From NCBI RefSeq assembly GCF_013328205.1, contig NZ_JABULH010000006.1:1-64000 (forward strand): a stretch of 64,000 nt of DNA. The letters run 5' to 3'. The stretch is from Sphingomonas hominis. GTDB taxonomy: Bacteria > Pseudomonadota > Alphaproteobacteria > Sphingomonadales > Sphingomonadaceae. Shown one piece after another: positions 15,811 to 24,870 of this stretch (within the stretch, counting starts at the first letter, position 1; each line of letters starts with the position of its first letter). The position numbers and the translations under genes were made by a program. The notes beneath the pieces are model-generated. The model saw nothing but the letters and a program-made list of their open reading frames with translations. It was not told the origin of the DNA and did not search any database.

Positions 15811-18800
15811 TCATTCCGCCGGATGCGTGCCTTCGCTGTGATAGCCGATACGGCCAGCGGTGCCGGGCAACGCGCCGACCGGTGCGTCGTGCTCGATCAC
15901 TGGCTGGCCGTCGTCGCCGGGACGGTAGGTCAGCAGGCGGCGACCGATCCACGGGCCGATGCGGCGCTCCGCCCCGATCGCGAGGCTGAACGCGGCGGGC
16001 ACGATCAGCAAGGTCAGCACCGTCGAGAGCGACAGACCGCCGATCACCACGATCCCCATCGGCGCGCGGAACGAATTGTCGCCCGACAGCGATAGCGCGG
16101 TCGGCACCATGCCCGCGACCATCGCGATCGTGGTCATCAGGATCGGCTGCGCGCGCTTGTGCCCGGCGTCGATGATCGCGGCGCGAAGCGGTACGCCCAC
16201 CTGCATCTCCTCCAGCGCGAAATCGATCAACAGAATCGAATTCTTGGCAACGATGCCGAGCAGCATCAGCAGCCCGATGAACACCGGCAGCGACAAGGGT
16301 TGTCCCGCGATCATCAGGGCGAGCAGTCCACCCAGCGGCGCCAGCAGCAGCGATCCCATGTTGACCACCGGCGGCAACAGACGGCGGTAGAGCAGGATCA
16401 GCACCGCGAAGACCAGGAACACGCCCGCCATCACCGCGAAGACGAAATTGACCAGCATCTCCATCTGCCATTTCGCCTGTCCGACCTGCAGTTCCTGCAC
16501 GCCGATCGGCAGGTTGCGCATGACAGGCACCGCCTTGATCTTCGCCATCACCTCACTGGCGACGAGCCCGGGCGCGAGGTCGGCGCCGACGGTCAACTGC
16601 CGCTGCTGGTTCAACCGAGTGATGCGCGTCGGGCCGGAGCCGAAGCCGATCTCCGCAACCAGGCCGAGCGGTACCGATCCGCCGGTCGCGGTCGGCACCG
16701 GCAGGTTCTGGATCGTGTCCAGATGCGAGCGCGACGATTGCGCCAGCGCGACACGGATCGGGATCTGGCGATCGGATAGCGAGAAGCGTGCGCTGTTCTG
16801 GTCAAGGTCGCCGAGCGTCGCGATCCGGATCGCGTTCGACAGCGCCGCGGTCGTCACACCCAGGTTGGCGGCGAGATCGAGCCGTGGCTTGATCTGGATT
16901 TCGGGCCGCTTCAGATCGCCCGCGATGCGCGGCGCAACGACGCCGCGCACGCTCGCCATCTCGCGGACCAGCGTGTCGGCGGTGCGTCGCAGCACGGCGG
17001 GATCGTCGCCCGCGAGCGTCACCGACAGATCGCGGTTGTTGTCGCCCCAGCCGAATTGCGATTCGAAATTGACCCGCGCGTCGGCCACCTGTGCCAATTG
17101 CGGCGTCAGCGTGCGCTCGAACTCGGTCGAGGTCACGTCGCGCGGCTTCTTCAATTGCAACACGAGCCGGCCCGAGCCGACGTTGGTGGTGGCGTACACG
17201 CTCTCGACCAGCGGCTGACGGTGGACCAGCGCATCGACCTGGTCGACCACGGCCTGCGTGCTTTCCAGTGTGGCGCCAGGCGGCATGGTGATGGTGACGA
17301 CACTGCGGTCGCGGTCCTGCGCGGGCTGGAACGTCATCGGGATCTGCGTGAACAGGAACAAGGTCAGTGCGAACGCCAACGCCCCGATCCCGACCGTCCA
17401 TACGCGGTGGTCGCGCAGGTAGCCGATGGCGCGTCGCCACTTGCTCCGTGCACGCACGATCGGCGACTTGCCCTCGGTCAGCGTCCAGACGAGAATACGC
17501 TGGTAGATGTCGAGCCAGCGTCCGCCGCCGTGTTCGGCATGGCCCGACGCTTTCAGAAAATAAGCCGCGATCATCGGCGTGATGAGGCGCGCGACCGCGA
17601 GGCTCATCAGCACGGCGACCACGACGGTCAGGCCGAAGTTCTTGAAGAACTGACCCGAAATACCGGGCATCAGGCCGACGGGGAAGAACACCGCGACGAT
17701 CGCCATCGTGGTCGCAAGCACCGCGAGACCGATCTCGTCCGCGGCGTCGATCGACGCCTGATAGGCCGACTTGCCCATCCGCATGTGCCGGACGATGTTC
17801 TCGATCTCGACGATCGCGTCGTCGACCAGCACGCCTGCCACCAAGCTGAGCGCGAGCATGGTCATGTTGTTGAGCGTGAAGCCCAGCATGTCCATGAACC
17901 AGAAGGCTGGGATCGCGGACAAGGGGATAGCGAGTGCGGCGATGAACGTCGCGCGCCAGTCGCGCAGGAACAGGAACACGACCAGCACCGCGAGCAGCGC
18001 GCCCTCGATCATCGCGTGGATCGCGGCCTTGTACTGGACCAGCGCATATTCGGAGCCGTCGACGCGCAGGCGGAACTTGACCTTGGGGTTGCGCTTCTCG
18101 AGCGCCTCGAGCTTGGCCTTGGCCTCGCGGAACACGGTGACGTCCGACGCGCCCTTCGCACGCTTGAAGTCGAACGAGATCACCGAACGGCCGTCGACCG
18201 CCGCGCCACTGCGCCGCTCGCCGTAAAGGTCGCGGACGACCGCGATGTCGGCGAGGCGGATGGTGCGACCGCCGCCGACGTTGATCTGCGTTTGGCTGAG
18301 CGTGTAGGCGGTGTCGGCGTTGCCGATGACGCGCACCGATTGTTCGGCGCCCGCGATCTCCGCGCGCCCGCCCGGCGCGTTCAGGTTCACCTGGCGCAAC
18401 TGCTGGTTGATCTGGCTCGCGGTCAGACCTTGGGCCGCGAGCTTGGCGGGATCCAGGATCACGCGGATCTCGCGGTCGACGCCGCCGTTGCGCGTCACGC
18501 TGCCCATGCCCGATACCGACAGCAGCTCTTTCGCCACCGTGTTGTCGATGTACCAACTCAGGTCCTCGATCGACATGTCGGTGCCGACCGCGGTGTAGCT
18601 GCCGAGGTTGAAGTCGTTCGCCTTGATGCGGCTGACCTGCGGCTCGGTGATGCCGTCGGGCAGATCGGCGCGGATCTGCGTGATCGCGTCACGCGCTTCG
18701 TTCACCGCGCGGTCGACCGGTGTGCCGATCGCGAGCTGCACCACCGTGGTCGAATCGCCCTCGCTGACGTAGGAGTTGATCTCGTCGATCCCCTCCAGGC

Positions 18801-19026
18801 TGCGGATCGCGGCTTCGACGCGCTGCGTCACCTGGGTTTCCAGCTCGCTCGGCGCGGCACCCGGCTGGTTGATCGAGATGATCACGCCGGGAAAGTCGAT
18901 GTCCGGTTGCTGGTTGATGTCCATGCGAATGAAGCTGACCACGCCCATCACGGTCAGGATCAGGAACAGGACGATCGACGGCACCGGATTGCGGATCGAC
19001 AGCGCCGAGATGTTGCGGAAACCCAT
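15811..19026 (-). CDS. RND-family efflux transporter permease
   Basis: 1071 residues, the usual length for HAE1-type RND pumps. It has two halves of six membrane segments with large periplasmic loops. The TM4 motif VAGVLVDDAIVEIENIVRH carries the proton-relay aspartates, and PGISGQFF and the second-half GIVAKNSILLIDFA are also present. The pump exports hydrophobic compounds by proton antiport. It starts 6 bp after the adaptor gene stop. No outer-membrane channel gene is adjacent, so it would share a TolC-like partner encoded elsewhere. Confidence 0.95.
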   Translation of the reverse strand: MGFRNISALSIRNPVPSIVLFLILTVMGVVSFIRMDINQQPDIDFPGVIISINQPGAAPSELETQVTQRVEAAIRSLEGIDEINSYVSEGDSTTVVQLAIGTPVDRAVNEARDAITQIRADLPDGITEPQVSRIKANDFNLGSYTAVGTDMSIEDLSWYIDNTVAKELLSVSGMGSVTRNGGVDREIRVILDPAKLAAQGLTASQINQQLRQVNLNAPGGRAEIAGAEQSVRVIGNADTAYTLSQTQINVGGGRTIRLADIAVVRDLYGERRSGAAVDGRSVISFDFKRAKGASDVTVFREAKAKLEALEKRNPKVKFRLRVDGSEYALVQYKAAIHAMIEGALLAVLVVFLFLRDWRATFIAALAIPLSAIPAFWFMDMLGFTLNNMTMLALSLVAGVLVDDAIVEIENIVRHMRMGKSAYQASIDAADEIGLAVLATTMAIVAVFFPVGLMPGISGQFFKNFGLTVVVAVLMSLAVARLITPMIAAYFLKASGHAEHGGGRWLDIYQRILVWTLTEGKSPIVRARSKWRRAIGYLRDHRVWTVGIGALAFALTLFLFTQIPMTFQPAQDRDRSVVTITMPPGATLESTQAVVDQVDALVHRQPLVESVYATTNVGSGRLVLQLKKPRDVTSTEFERTLTPQLAQVADARVNFESQFGWGDNNRDLSVTLAGDDPAVLRRTADTLVREMASVRGVVAPRIAGDLKRPEIQIKPRLDLAANLGVTTAALSNAIRIATLGDLDQNSARFSLSDRQIPIRVALAQSSRSHLDTIQNLPVPTATGGSVPLGLVAEIGFGSGPTRITRLNQQRQLTVGADLAPGLVASEVMAKIKAVPVMRNLPIGVQELQVGQAKWQMEMLVNFVFAVMAGVFLVFAVLILLYRRLLPPVVNMGSLLLAPLGGLLALMIAGQPLSLPVFIGLLMLLGIVAKNSILLIDFALEEMQVGVPLRAAIIDAGHKRAQPILMTTIAMVAGMVPTALSLSGDNSFRAPMGIVVIGGLSLSTVLTLLIVPAAFSLAIGAERRIGPWIGRRLLTYRPGDDGQPVIEHDAPVGALPGTAGRIGYHSEGTHPAE

Positions 19027-19032
19027 GTGCCG

Positions 19033-20202
19033 TCAGCTCCCCCGCCGCAGGATCGGCGTCACCTTCTGCCCCGAATTGAGGAACGCGCCGGCGGACAGCA
19101 CCACCCGCTCGTTGCCGGTCAGCCCGGTGGCGATCGCAACCTTGTTGTTGTCGACCGGTCCCAGCGTCACGTTGCGGCGCTGCGCCTTGTTCGCGCGATC
19201 GACGATAAAGACGTAATTGCCATCCTCGTCGCTCTGCAACGCAGATTGCGGCAGTTCAGGCGCGCTGCCCGCGTTGGTCGTGATCGCCGCGGAGGCGAAG
19301 CCGCCGGGTCGCAGCGCCGGATCGTAGGACAGCGCGATACGCGCGATCCCCTGCCGGGTCTGCGGGTCGATGATCGGCGCCACCTGCCACACCTGCCCGG
19401 CAAAACCGCGCGTATCGCCGACCGGCATCACCGTCGCGCGTGATCCGGTGCGAACCGCCTGTAGGTCGCCCTCGGACAATTGCGCGCGCATCTCCATCTC
19501 GCCGCCTTTCGCCATGCGAAACAACACGCCGGTACCCGAGCTGACGATCTGCCCAGGCTCGACGCCGCGGGTGAGGATCAGCCCGGCGGCGGGCGCGCGA
19601 ATGTCGAGCCGGGCGTTGCGCGCGCGCTGTTCGGACAAGGCCGCACGCGACACCTGTAGTCGTGCCGCCGCCGCGTCGCGCGTCGCGATACGGCGTTGCA
19701 CGTCCGCCTTGGAAATGAAGCCGCGGTCGACCAGGCTCTGCGCGCGCTGCAGCTCGGCCTGCGCCAGCGTCAGGTCTGATTGCGCGACGCCGATCTGTGC
19801 GGCGAGGCTGGCGGCGGTCTGCGCCTGAACCGAGCGATCGACGGTCGCGAGCACTTGGCCTGCCCCGACCCACTGCCCCGGCTCGACCAGCACGCGCGAC
19901 ACCATGCCGCCTTCGCCCGCAACGCCGACCGGCATCTCGCGCCGCGCGGCGAGCGAGCCCGTCGCACTGACGGTGCGCGCGACGGCTTGGCTGCCGGGCA
20001 CGACCACGGTCACGTTGGGAGCGCCAGCCTCTGATGGAGCGGCGGCGGGCGGCGCAGCCTTCTCGCGTCCGAAAACAAACCAGGCTCCCGCGGCGGCGAG
20101 CACCACCAGCAATGCGATGATCCACCGCCGGCGCCGACGTGGCCGCGCCTCGTCGCTCAGCAACTGCCGCTCGCCCTCCAAAGTGCCCGGCTCGTACGTC
20201 AT
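19033..20202 (-). CDS. RND efflux periplasmic adaptor
   Basis: About 389 residues from the ATG at 20202. A basic stretch (RPRRRRRW) precedes one membrane helix (IIALLVVLAAAGAWFVFG). Then follow the adaptor barrel and lipoyl halves (GMVSRVLVEPGQWVGAGQVLATVDRS and IRAPAAGLILTRGVEPGQIV in outline) and a helical hairpin rich in Q and A. It bridges the inner-membrane pump to an outer-membrane channel. An upstream in-frame start would add 13 residues. Confidence 0.92.
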   Translation of the reverse strand: MTYEPGTLEGERQLLSDEARPRRRRRWIIALLVVLAAAGAWFVFGREKAAPPAAAPSEAGAPNVTVVVPGSQAVARTVSATGSLAARREMPVGVAGEGGMVSRVLVEPGQWVGAGQVLATVDRSVQAQTAASLAAQIGVAQSDLTLAQAELQRAQSLVDRGFISKADVQRRIATRDAAAARLQVSRAALSEQRARNARLDIRAPAAGLILTRGVEPGQIVSSGTGVLFRMAKGGEMEMRAQLSEGDLQAVRTGSRATVMPVGDTRGFAGQVWQVAPIIDPQTRQGIARIALSYDPALRPGGFASAAITTNAGSAPELPQSALQSDEDGNYVFIVDRANKAQRRNVTLGPVDNNKVAIATGLTGNERVVLSAGAFLNSGQKVTPILRRGS

Positions 20203-20336
20203 GCGTGCTTCTTGTCCTTGTCCCCGTGCTGTATTATCCACCTACGTCACCGGGCGCAAGCCGGCGCGTGCGTCATTCAGCTAGCGTTGTTCGCGTGAGA
20301 CTAGGATGCCTTGCGTTAATAAGCAGGAGGCGTTTG

Positions 20337-21074
20337 ATGCGAACAGGGTTGGTGCTGGTATCGATGGGTGTGATGGCGGCAACGGCGATGCCGGTGGTGG
20401 CTCAGACGAACGTTCCGGTACAGGCCGTACCGGTCGACGGAACGGTGCTGGAGGTCAGCGCGACCGGTCGCGTCGTTCGCGCGCCCGACGTGGCGACGAT
20501 CCGTGCCGGCGTAGTGACGCAGAGCGCGACCGCCGCCGCCGCGCTGGGCGACAATGCCGCGCGCATGGCGCAGGTGATCGCCAGCCTGAAAGCGACCGGT
20601 ATCGCGACGCGCGACCTGTCGACCAGCAACGTGTCGCTGCAACCGCAGTATCGCTATGGCGACAACCAGCCGCCGGTGATCACCGGCTATCAGGCGAGCA
20701 ACAGCGTGTCGGTCAAGTTTCGCGACATCGCGCGAAGCGGCGCAATACTTGATGCGCTGGTAAAGGCAGGCGCGAACCAGATCGACGGCCCCGCCATGTC
20801 GTTGTCGCAGCCCGATGCTGCGCTGGATGCCGCGCGTGCCGACGCGGTGAAGCGCGCGCAGGCGCGGGCGGCGCTCTACGCGCAGGCGGCGGGGATGCGG
20901 GTGGAGCGTATCCTGTCGATCAACGAAGCGGGGGAAAACGATGGCGGCAATCCGCAGCCTCCGATCATGGCGCGGATGGGTGTTTCGATGCAGAGGGCCG
21001 ATGTGTCCACGACCATCCTGCCGGGCGAAACCGATGTCACTGCGACGTTGAACGTCCGCTTTATCTTGAAATAA
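20337..21074 (+). CDS. SIMPL domain-containing periplasmic protein
   Basis: 245 residues. A perfect AGGAGG ribosome site (20325-20330) lies 6 nt before the ATG and settles the start. The signal peptide ends near MPVVAQ. The mature protein shows the SIMPL (DUF541) pattern: VSATGRVVRAPDVATI, DLSTSNVSLQPQY, GYQASNSVSV and a C-terminal beta strand TATLNVRFIL. Function in the family is unclear, with links to stress and envelope. It is divergent from the efflux operon. Confidence 0.88.
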   Translation: MRTGLVLVSMGVMAATAMPVVAQTNVPVQAVPVDGTVLEVSATGRVVRAPDVATIRAGVVTQSATAAAALGDNAARMAQVIASLKATGIATRDLSTSNVSLQPQYRYGDNQPPVITGYQASNSVSVKFRDIARSGAILDALVKAGANQIDGPAMSLSQPDAALDAARADAVKRAQARAALYAQAAGMRVERILSINEAGENDGGNPQPPIMARMGVSMQRADVSTTILPGETDVTATLNVRFILK

Positions 21075-21080
21075 CGAAAA

Positions 21081-21106
21081 CGGCCGCCCGATCGCTCGGG
21101 CGGCCG
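21081..21106 (-). terminator. Strong intrinsic terminator
   Basis: An 11-bp GC stem (CGGCCGCCCGA / TCGGGCGGCCG) has a 4-nt loop. On the minus strand it is followed by TTTTCGTTATTT, so it terminates the GlsB-like gene. It may also stop transcription of the SIMPL gene from the other side, though without a T-tract. Confidence 0.85.
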
Positions 21107-21131
21107 CTGTCGTGACGTCAACGTGATGCGA

Positions 21132-21389
21132 TCAGCGCACGCGACCGCGACGGAACAGGTTAACGATCGCGAGCAGGACAACCGCACCCAGCAGCGAGAT
21201 CAGGAACGAGTAAAGGTTGAGCGGCGCGTTGTTGATCGAGCCACCGGTGAAGATCAGGCCACCCAGAAACGCACCGACGATGCCGACGATGATGTTCAGG
21301 AAGATACCCTGCTGCGCGTCGGTACGCATGATGATGCTGGCAAGCCAACCGATAACACCGCCGACGATCAGCCAGATGATGAGGTTCAT
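21132..21389 (-). CDS. GlsB/YeaQ/YmgE family small membrane protein
   Basis: 85 residues with three short hydrophobic helices: MNLIIWLIVGGVIGWLAS, IFLNIIVGIVGAFLGGLIF and a C-terminal FLISLLGAVVLLAIVN, ending in RRGRVR. This is the transglycosylase-associated/GlsB stress-response membrane family. Its mechanism is unknown. It has its own terminator at 21081-21106 and is a single-gene unit. Confidence 0.9.
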   Translation of the reverse strand: MNLIIWLIVGGVIGWLASIIMRTDAQQGIFLNIIVGIVGAFLGGLIFTGGSINNAPLNLYSFLISLLGAVVLLAIVNLFRRGRVR

Positions 21390-21480
21390 CGCAATTACTC
21401 CCCTTGGTTACTCGCCCAAGCCGGGCGCTACGGGAGAGACGCGCAACGATAAAACATTGTTCCGCAGCCGAAACCTCAAC

Positions 21481-21780
21481 TCAATATTTCTGCTGCCGCT
21501 CGTACAGCGACTTGTAGTGCTGGATGCGGGTGACGCGCAGCCCGGGCATGCCCGAACGGTCGATCGCGCGCTGCCAGCCGGCGAATTCCTCGACCGTCAG
21601 GCCGTAGCGCGCGCAGACGTCGTCGACCGAGAGCAGCCCGCCATTGACGGCCGCGACCACCTCCGCCTTGCGGCGAACCACCCAGCGCGTCGTGTCCGCG
21701 GGCGGCAGCGTGTCCAGCGTCAGCGGCTCGCCGAGCGGACCGATGACTTTCGCCGGACGAATTTTCTGGTTCTCGATCAT
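21481..21780 (-). CDS. sciP: CtrA inhibitor SciP (DUF1153)
   Basis: 99 residues. MIENQKIRPAKVIGP, RRKAEVVAAVNGGLLS, ARYGLTVEEFAGWQ and TRIQHYKSLYE match the SciP helix-turn-helix family. In Caulobacter SciP binds CtrA-regulated promoters and blocks CtrA activation in early cell cycle. Its presence with CcrM in this window supports an alphaproteobacterial cell-cycle circuit. A weak hairpin (21796-21811) lies upstream. Confidence 0.93.
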   Translation of the reverse strand: MIENQKIRPAKVIGPLGEPLTLDTLPPADTTRWVVRRKAEVVAAVNGGLLSVDDVCARYGLTVEEFAGWQRAIDRSGMPGLRVTRIQHYKSLYERQQKY

Positions 21781-22206
21781 TCCTAACCCTCGGTTGGGAG
21801 CCTGAGCTCCCGTTCCATCGTGCGACCCCTTTTAGGGTGATGGCTTTGAACGGTACTTAAAGCGGCGCGGTAAACAGGCTCTTCACGGGTTGTGCCACGC
21901 GTTCAGCGCGGCGGCGGTCGGCGGGTCGAAGCTGCCGGTGGCAGGCGACAAGCGCGTGACCTCGCCCCCCGCGGCGTCGAGCGCGAGCGCCACGGCCGCG
22001 GTAGGCGATGTCGCGATGCGCGTGGCCGCGGCCCGGAACAGGCTTGGCGTCTGGCAGAGAGAGGGCTCGTTGGTCACGCATGGCGTCTCATGATGATCGT
22101 TCGTTACAATCACGATTATGTGGAACTGATTGAAATTCCGGTAAAGCCGGCGGAAACGCTTCGTTCACCGTTGGCGGCGGCGCACCGGAACGACTATGTC
22201 GGCACC
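21781..22206. other. Intergenic region sciP-mnmA with one doubtful small ORF
   Basis: 426 bp. A minus-strand frame at 21883-22113 (76 codons) reads through [15 protein letters not shown] and [11 protein letters not shown] do not recognise it, and high-GC DNA often gives such frames. The region also must hold promoters for sciP (minus) and mnmA (plus). No clear motif was found. Confidence 0.35.
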
Positions 22207-23307
22207 ATGCAGGAACTCGCCGATTTCCAATTGCCGCCAGGCGCGCGGCGCATCGTCGTCGCGATGTCGGGAGGGGTCGACAGCTCGGTCGTCGCCGCAC
22301 TTGCTGCGCGGACCGGCGTTGAGACGATCGGCGTCACCTTGCAACTCTACGACCACGGCGAGGCGACCAAGCGCGCGGGTGCGTGCTGCGCTGGGCGCGA
22401 CATCCGCGACGCGCGCGCGGTGTGTGACCGGCTGGGTATCGCGCATTACGTATTTGACCATGAAACGAGCTTTCGCGAGCAGGTGGTCGACCGTTTCGCC
22501 GATGAATATCTCGCCGGGCGGACGCCGATCCCGTGCGTCCAGTGCAACATGGGGCCGAAGTTCACCGACCTGTTCGCGCTCGCGCGTGATCTCGGCGCTG
22601 ACGCGCTGGCGACGGGGCATTACGTTCGGCGTGTCGAGGGCGCGAACGGCGCGGAGCTGCATCGCGGGGCCGATCCGGCGCGCGATCAGAGTTATTTCCT
22701 GTTCGCGACCACGGCTGCGCAGCTCGACTTTCTGCGCTTTCCGCTGGGCAACCTGCCCAAGGCGCGGGTGCGTGAGATCGCGGGCGAGATGGGGCTGCTG
22801 GTTGCGGCCAAGCCCGACAGCCAGGATATCTGCTTCGTGCCCGATGGCGATTATGCCGGGCTGGTGAAGAAGTTGCGCCCCGAAGCTGCGCAAGGCGGCG
22901 AGATCGTCGATCTTGGCGGGCGCAAGCTGGGCGAGCATCGCGGCATCATCCACTACACCGTCGGCCAGCGGCGCGGGCTGGAGATCGGCGGCAGCCCCGA
23001 GCCGCTGTACGTCGTGCGCGTCGAGCCCGAGGCGCAGCGCGTCGTCGTCGGACCGCGGCGCGCACTGGCGGTAGCGGCGGCGCGGCTGGAGGGAATGAAC
23101 GTGCTCGGGCCGTTGTCGGGTGCGCTGACCGCGAAGGTGCGGTCAATGGCGAAGCCGGTGCCGGCGCGGATGCTGGGCGAACGCCTGGTGTTCGACGCGC
23201 CCGAATATGGCGTGGCACCGGGTCAGGCGGCGGTGCTGTACGACGGCGACCGGGTGTTGGGCGGCGGGTGGATCGCGGAGACCGAGGCGACGATGGCGGC
23301 GGCGTGA
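22207..23307 (+). CDS. mnmA: tRNA-specific 2-thiouridylase MnmA
   Basis: 366 residues, the usual length. The P-loop-like [14 protein letters not shown] binds ATP. The first catalytic cysteine is in [10 protein letters not shown] and the second in [20 protein letters not shown] and [13 protein letters not shown] complete the signature. The enzyme makes 2-thiouridine at position 34 of Lys, Glu and Gln tRNAs. The reading frame is open further upstream, but homology begins at this ATG. Confidence 0.95.
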   Translation: MQELADFQLPPGARRIVVAMSGGVDSSVVAALAARTGVETIGVTLQLYDHGEATKRAGACCAGRDIRDARAVCDRLGIAHYVFDHETSFREQVVDRFADEYLAGRTPIPCVQCNMGPKFTDLFALARDLGADALATGHYVRRVEGANGAELHRGADPARDQSYFLFATTAAQLDFLRFPLGNLPKARVREIAGEMGLLVAAKPDSQDICFVPDGDYAGLVKKLRPEAAQGGEIVDLGGRKLGEHRGIIHYTVGQRRGLEIGGSPEPLYVVRVEPEAQRVVVGPRRALAVAAARLEGMNVLGPLSGALTAKVRSMAKPVPARMLGERLVFDAPEYGVAPGQAAVLYDGDRVLGGGWIAETEATMAAA

Positions 23308-23345
23308 GCGGTTGAGGGGCTGTTTGAGATTGGGGAAGGTTGGGG

Positions 23346-23428
23346 TCGCCCCGGACCTGATGCGAGGTCTCGCATTTCGGTGGCCTGGGAGAAGGTAGCG
23401 GGAGCCCGGATCAAGTCCGGGATGACGA
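23346..23428. repeat. Family A palindromic element, copy 1
   Basis: A degenerate left half (CCCCGGACCTGATGCGAGG) and an intact right half (CCCGGATCAAGTCCGGG) lie in inverted orientation. Each intact half is itself a hairpin. Confidence 0.75.
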
Positions 23429-23529
23429 TGAATTGAAGCGGTGGGATACTGCTTCGAGGTGGCATCATGCGGCAGCTGTTGATGTTCGGTTGGCTAGCGA
23501 TCCGTTGCACCGGTCGCATGATGCCGATC

Positions 23530-23559
23530 GGAAGGTCACGCGAAGGTCACACCAATGCG
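23530..23559 (+). repeat. Family B 30-bp element, copy 1
   Basis: Starts GGAAGGTCACGCGAAGGTC and ends ACACCAATGCG. Contains GAAGGTCAC twice with an 11-bp period. Confidence 0.8.
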
Positions 23560-23608
23560 CGGTCGGGCGTGCTCGTTCTGGTCGGCTGATCAGAGCGGGT
23601 TCGGACCT

Positions 23609-23699
23609 GTCACACTCATCCCGGACTTGATCCGGGATTCCGCTGCCTTCTCCGACCTCCCGTGAGAAGCGGGACCCCGGATCAAGTCCGGGGTGACGA
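23609..23699. repeat. Family A palindromic element, copy 2
   Basis: Both halves are intact: CCCGGACTTGATCCGGG and, about 50 bp on, CCCGGATCAAGTCCGGG. Together they can form one large cruciform or two hairpins. Confidence 0.85.
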
Positions 23700-23747
23700 A
23701 GATGAGACAAGCTGTTCGAGAAACGCTCCGGCGATCTATTAGCGGTC

Positions 23748-23777
23748 GGAAGGTCACGCGAAGGTCACGCCAAGGCG
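23748..23777 (+). repeat. Family B 30-bp element, copy 2
   Basis: Same first 22 bases as copy 1, then GCCAAGGCG in place of ACCAATGCG. Same orientation, 218 bp downstream of copy 1. Confidence 0.8.
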
Positions 23778-23955
23778 TGTCTCGTTGCCGGTCGCCGCGG
23801 AAACGCGAGGCGGCGTGGTACGCAGATGGAGGGCGGCCGTGTCAAAGAGCGGGACGGACGGGGCTGCGCTTCCTTTTCCTACATTGCAAGGTGTCGCGGC
23901 GGGGTGGTTGCCGAGGCTTGAGCTGGGCGCGTCCGGTAGGCGCAAACGCCCGCGG

Positions 23956-24870
23956 CTACGCCAGCTCGCGCGCCCAGGCGTCGAGCAGGGTGTGCGCGAT
24001 CGCGTAGGGCGGCGGCGCTATAAAGGCGTCGCCGGTGCCGTTCAGTACTGCGAGCACCTCGGCACGCGACACCCATTTGGCGTCTTCGAGCTCGTTGGTG
24101 TCGAGCATGATCTGGTCGGTCAGCGCTTGTCCGATGCAGGCGATCATCAGTTGCGACGGGAACGGCCACGGCTGACTGGCGACGTAGCGGACCGCGCCGA
24201 CCTCGACGCCCGCCTCCTCGCCGATTTCGCGCCGGACGGCTTCCTCGATGGACTCGCCGGGTTCGAGGAAGCCGGCGAGCGCGGAATAGCGGCCGGCGGG
24301 AAAGCTCGGCTGACGGCCGATCAGCGCGCGGCCGTTATGCTCGGCGATCATGATGACGACGGGGTCGGTGCGCGGGAAATGCTCGGCGCGGCAATTGGGG
24401 CAGCGGCGGCCCCAGCCGGCGCGGAAGATCGCGGTCGCGGTGCCGCACCGGGCGCAGAAGCCGTGGCGCGCGTGCCAGTCGAGCAGCGATCGCGCGGTGG
24501 CGAAGGTCGCCGCCTCGCCAGGCTGGAGCTGTTCGAGCGCGTTGAACAAGGTGGGCGAGCGGAACGGCGGCGGTGCGCCTTGCCCAGGCAGAAGCGCGGC
24601 GAAGCGCGGGCGGCCCCGGTCGAGCCCGAGCAGCACGAACTCGGCATCGTCGGGTGCCTCGGTCAGCATCGTCCAGCCGAGCCGGCCGTCGTCGGTGACC
24701 TCCGGCTCCCAGTTGTGGAGCACGAGCAGCCGCGCCTGCCAATTGCCCATCGCGGCGGCGAGCGCGTCGTCGTCGTGGCGCATCGCGTCGGCGCGGTCGA
24801 GCGTGCCGCCGGTGAAGCCGGGCGTCAGGATGCCGGGCGTCGAAGTGCCGGGCGTCGAGTTACCGGTCAT
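23956..24870 (-). CDS. nudC: NADH pyrophosphatase NudC
   Basis: 304 residues. The zinc ribbon has C139, C142, C157 and C160. The Nudix box runs about 200-222 (GFLEPGESIEEAV, then REIGEEAG). SQPWPFP (232-238) is the NudC-specific motif. The enzyme splits NAD(H) and also removes NAD caps from RNA in some bacteria. The ATG overlaps the serine hydrolase stop (ATGA). The N-terminus contains three 15-bp tandem repeats (24815-24859) coding TPG-type units, an in-frame variable-number tract. Confidence 0.95.
   Translation of the reverse strand: MTGNSTPGTSTPGILTPGFTGGTLDRADAMRHDDDALAAAMGNWQARLLVLHNWEPEVTDDGRLGWTMLTEAPDDAEFVLLGLDRGRPRFAALLPGQGAPPPFRSPTLFNALEQLQPGEAATFATARSLLDWHARHGFCARCGTATAIFRAGWGRRCPNCRAEHFPRTDPVVIMIAEHNGRALIGRQPSFPAGRYSALAGFLEPGESIEEAVRREIGEEAGVEVGAVRYVASQPWPFPSQLMIACIGQALTDQIMLDTNELEDAKWVSRAEVLAVLNGTGDAFIAPPPYAIAHTLLDAWARELA
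24815..24859. repeat. 15-bp tandem repeat inside nudC
   Basis: Three units with core GCCGGGCGTC (24815-24829, 24830-24844, 24845-24859) encode the TPG-rich N-terminus of NudC. The unit length keeps the frame. Confidence 0.7.

Larger units (their letters stand above)
23308..23955. other. Gene-free region with clustered repeats
   Basis: 648 bp between mnmA and the nudC end with no credible gene on either strand. It holds two large palindromic elements (family A) and two copies of a 30-bp element (family B), listed separately. Confidence 0.7.

Noticed and set aside
16802-19443. Long open frames antisense to or out of frame with the RND pump (584 and 795 codons)
   Set aside because: They lie on the RND gene, are rich in R, D, G and H, lack any domain, and are expected from high-GC codon bias.
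23754-23945. 63-codon minus-strand frame in the repeat region
   Set aside because: It runs across a family B repeat and has no ribosome site or recognisable feature.
23308-23955. Repeats in the gene-free stretch as a CRISPR array
   Set aside because: The repeats are palindromic REP-like units and 30-bp pairs with irregular spacing, and no cas genes are present.
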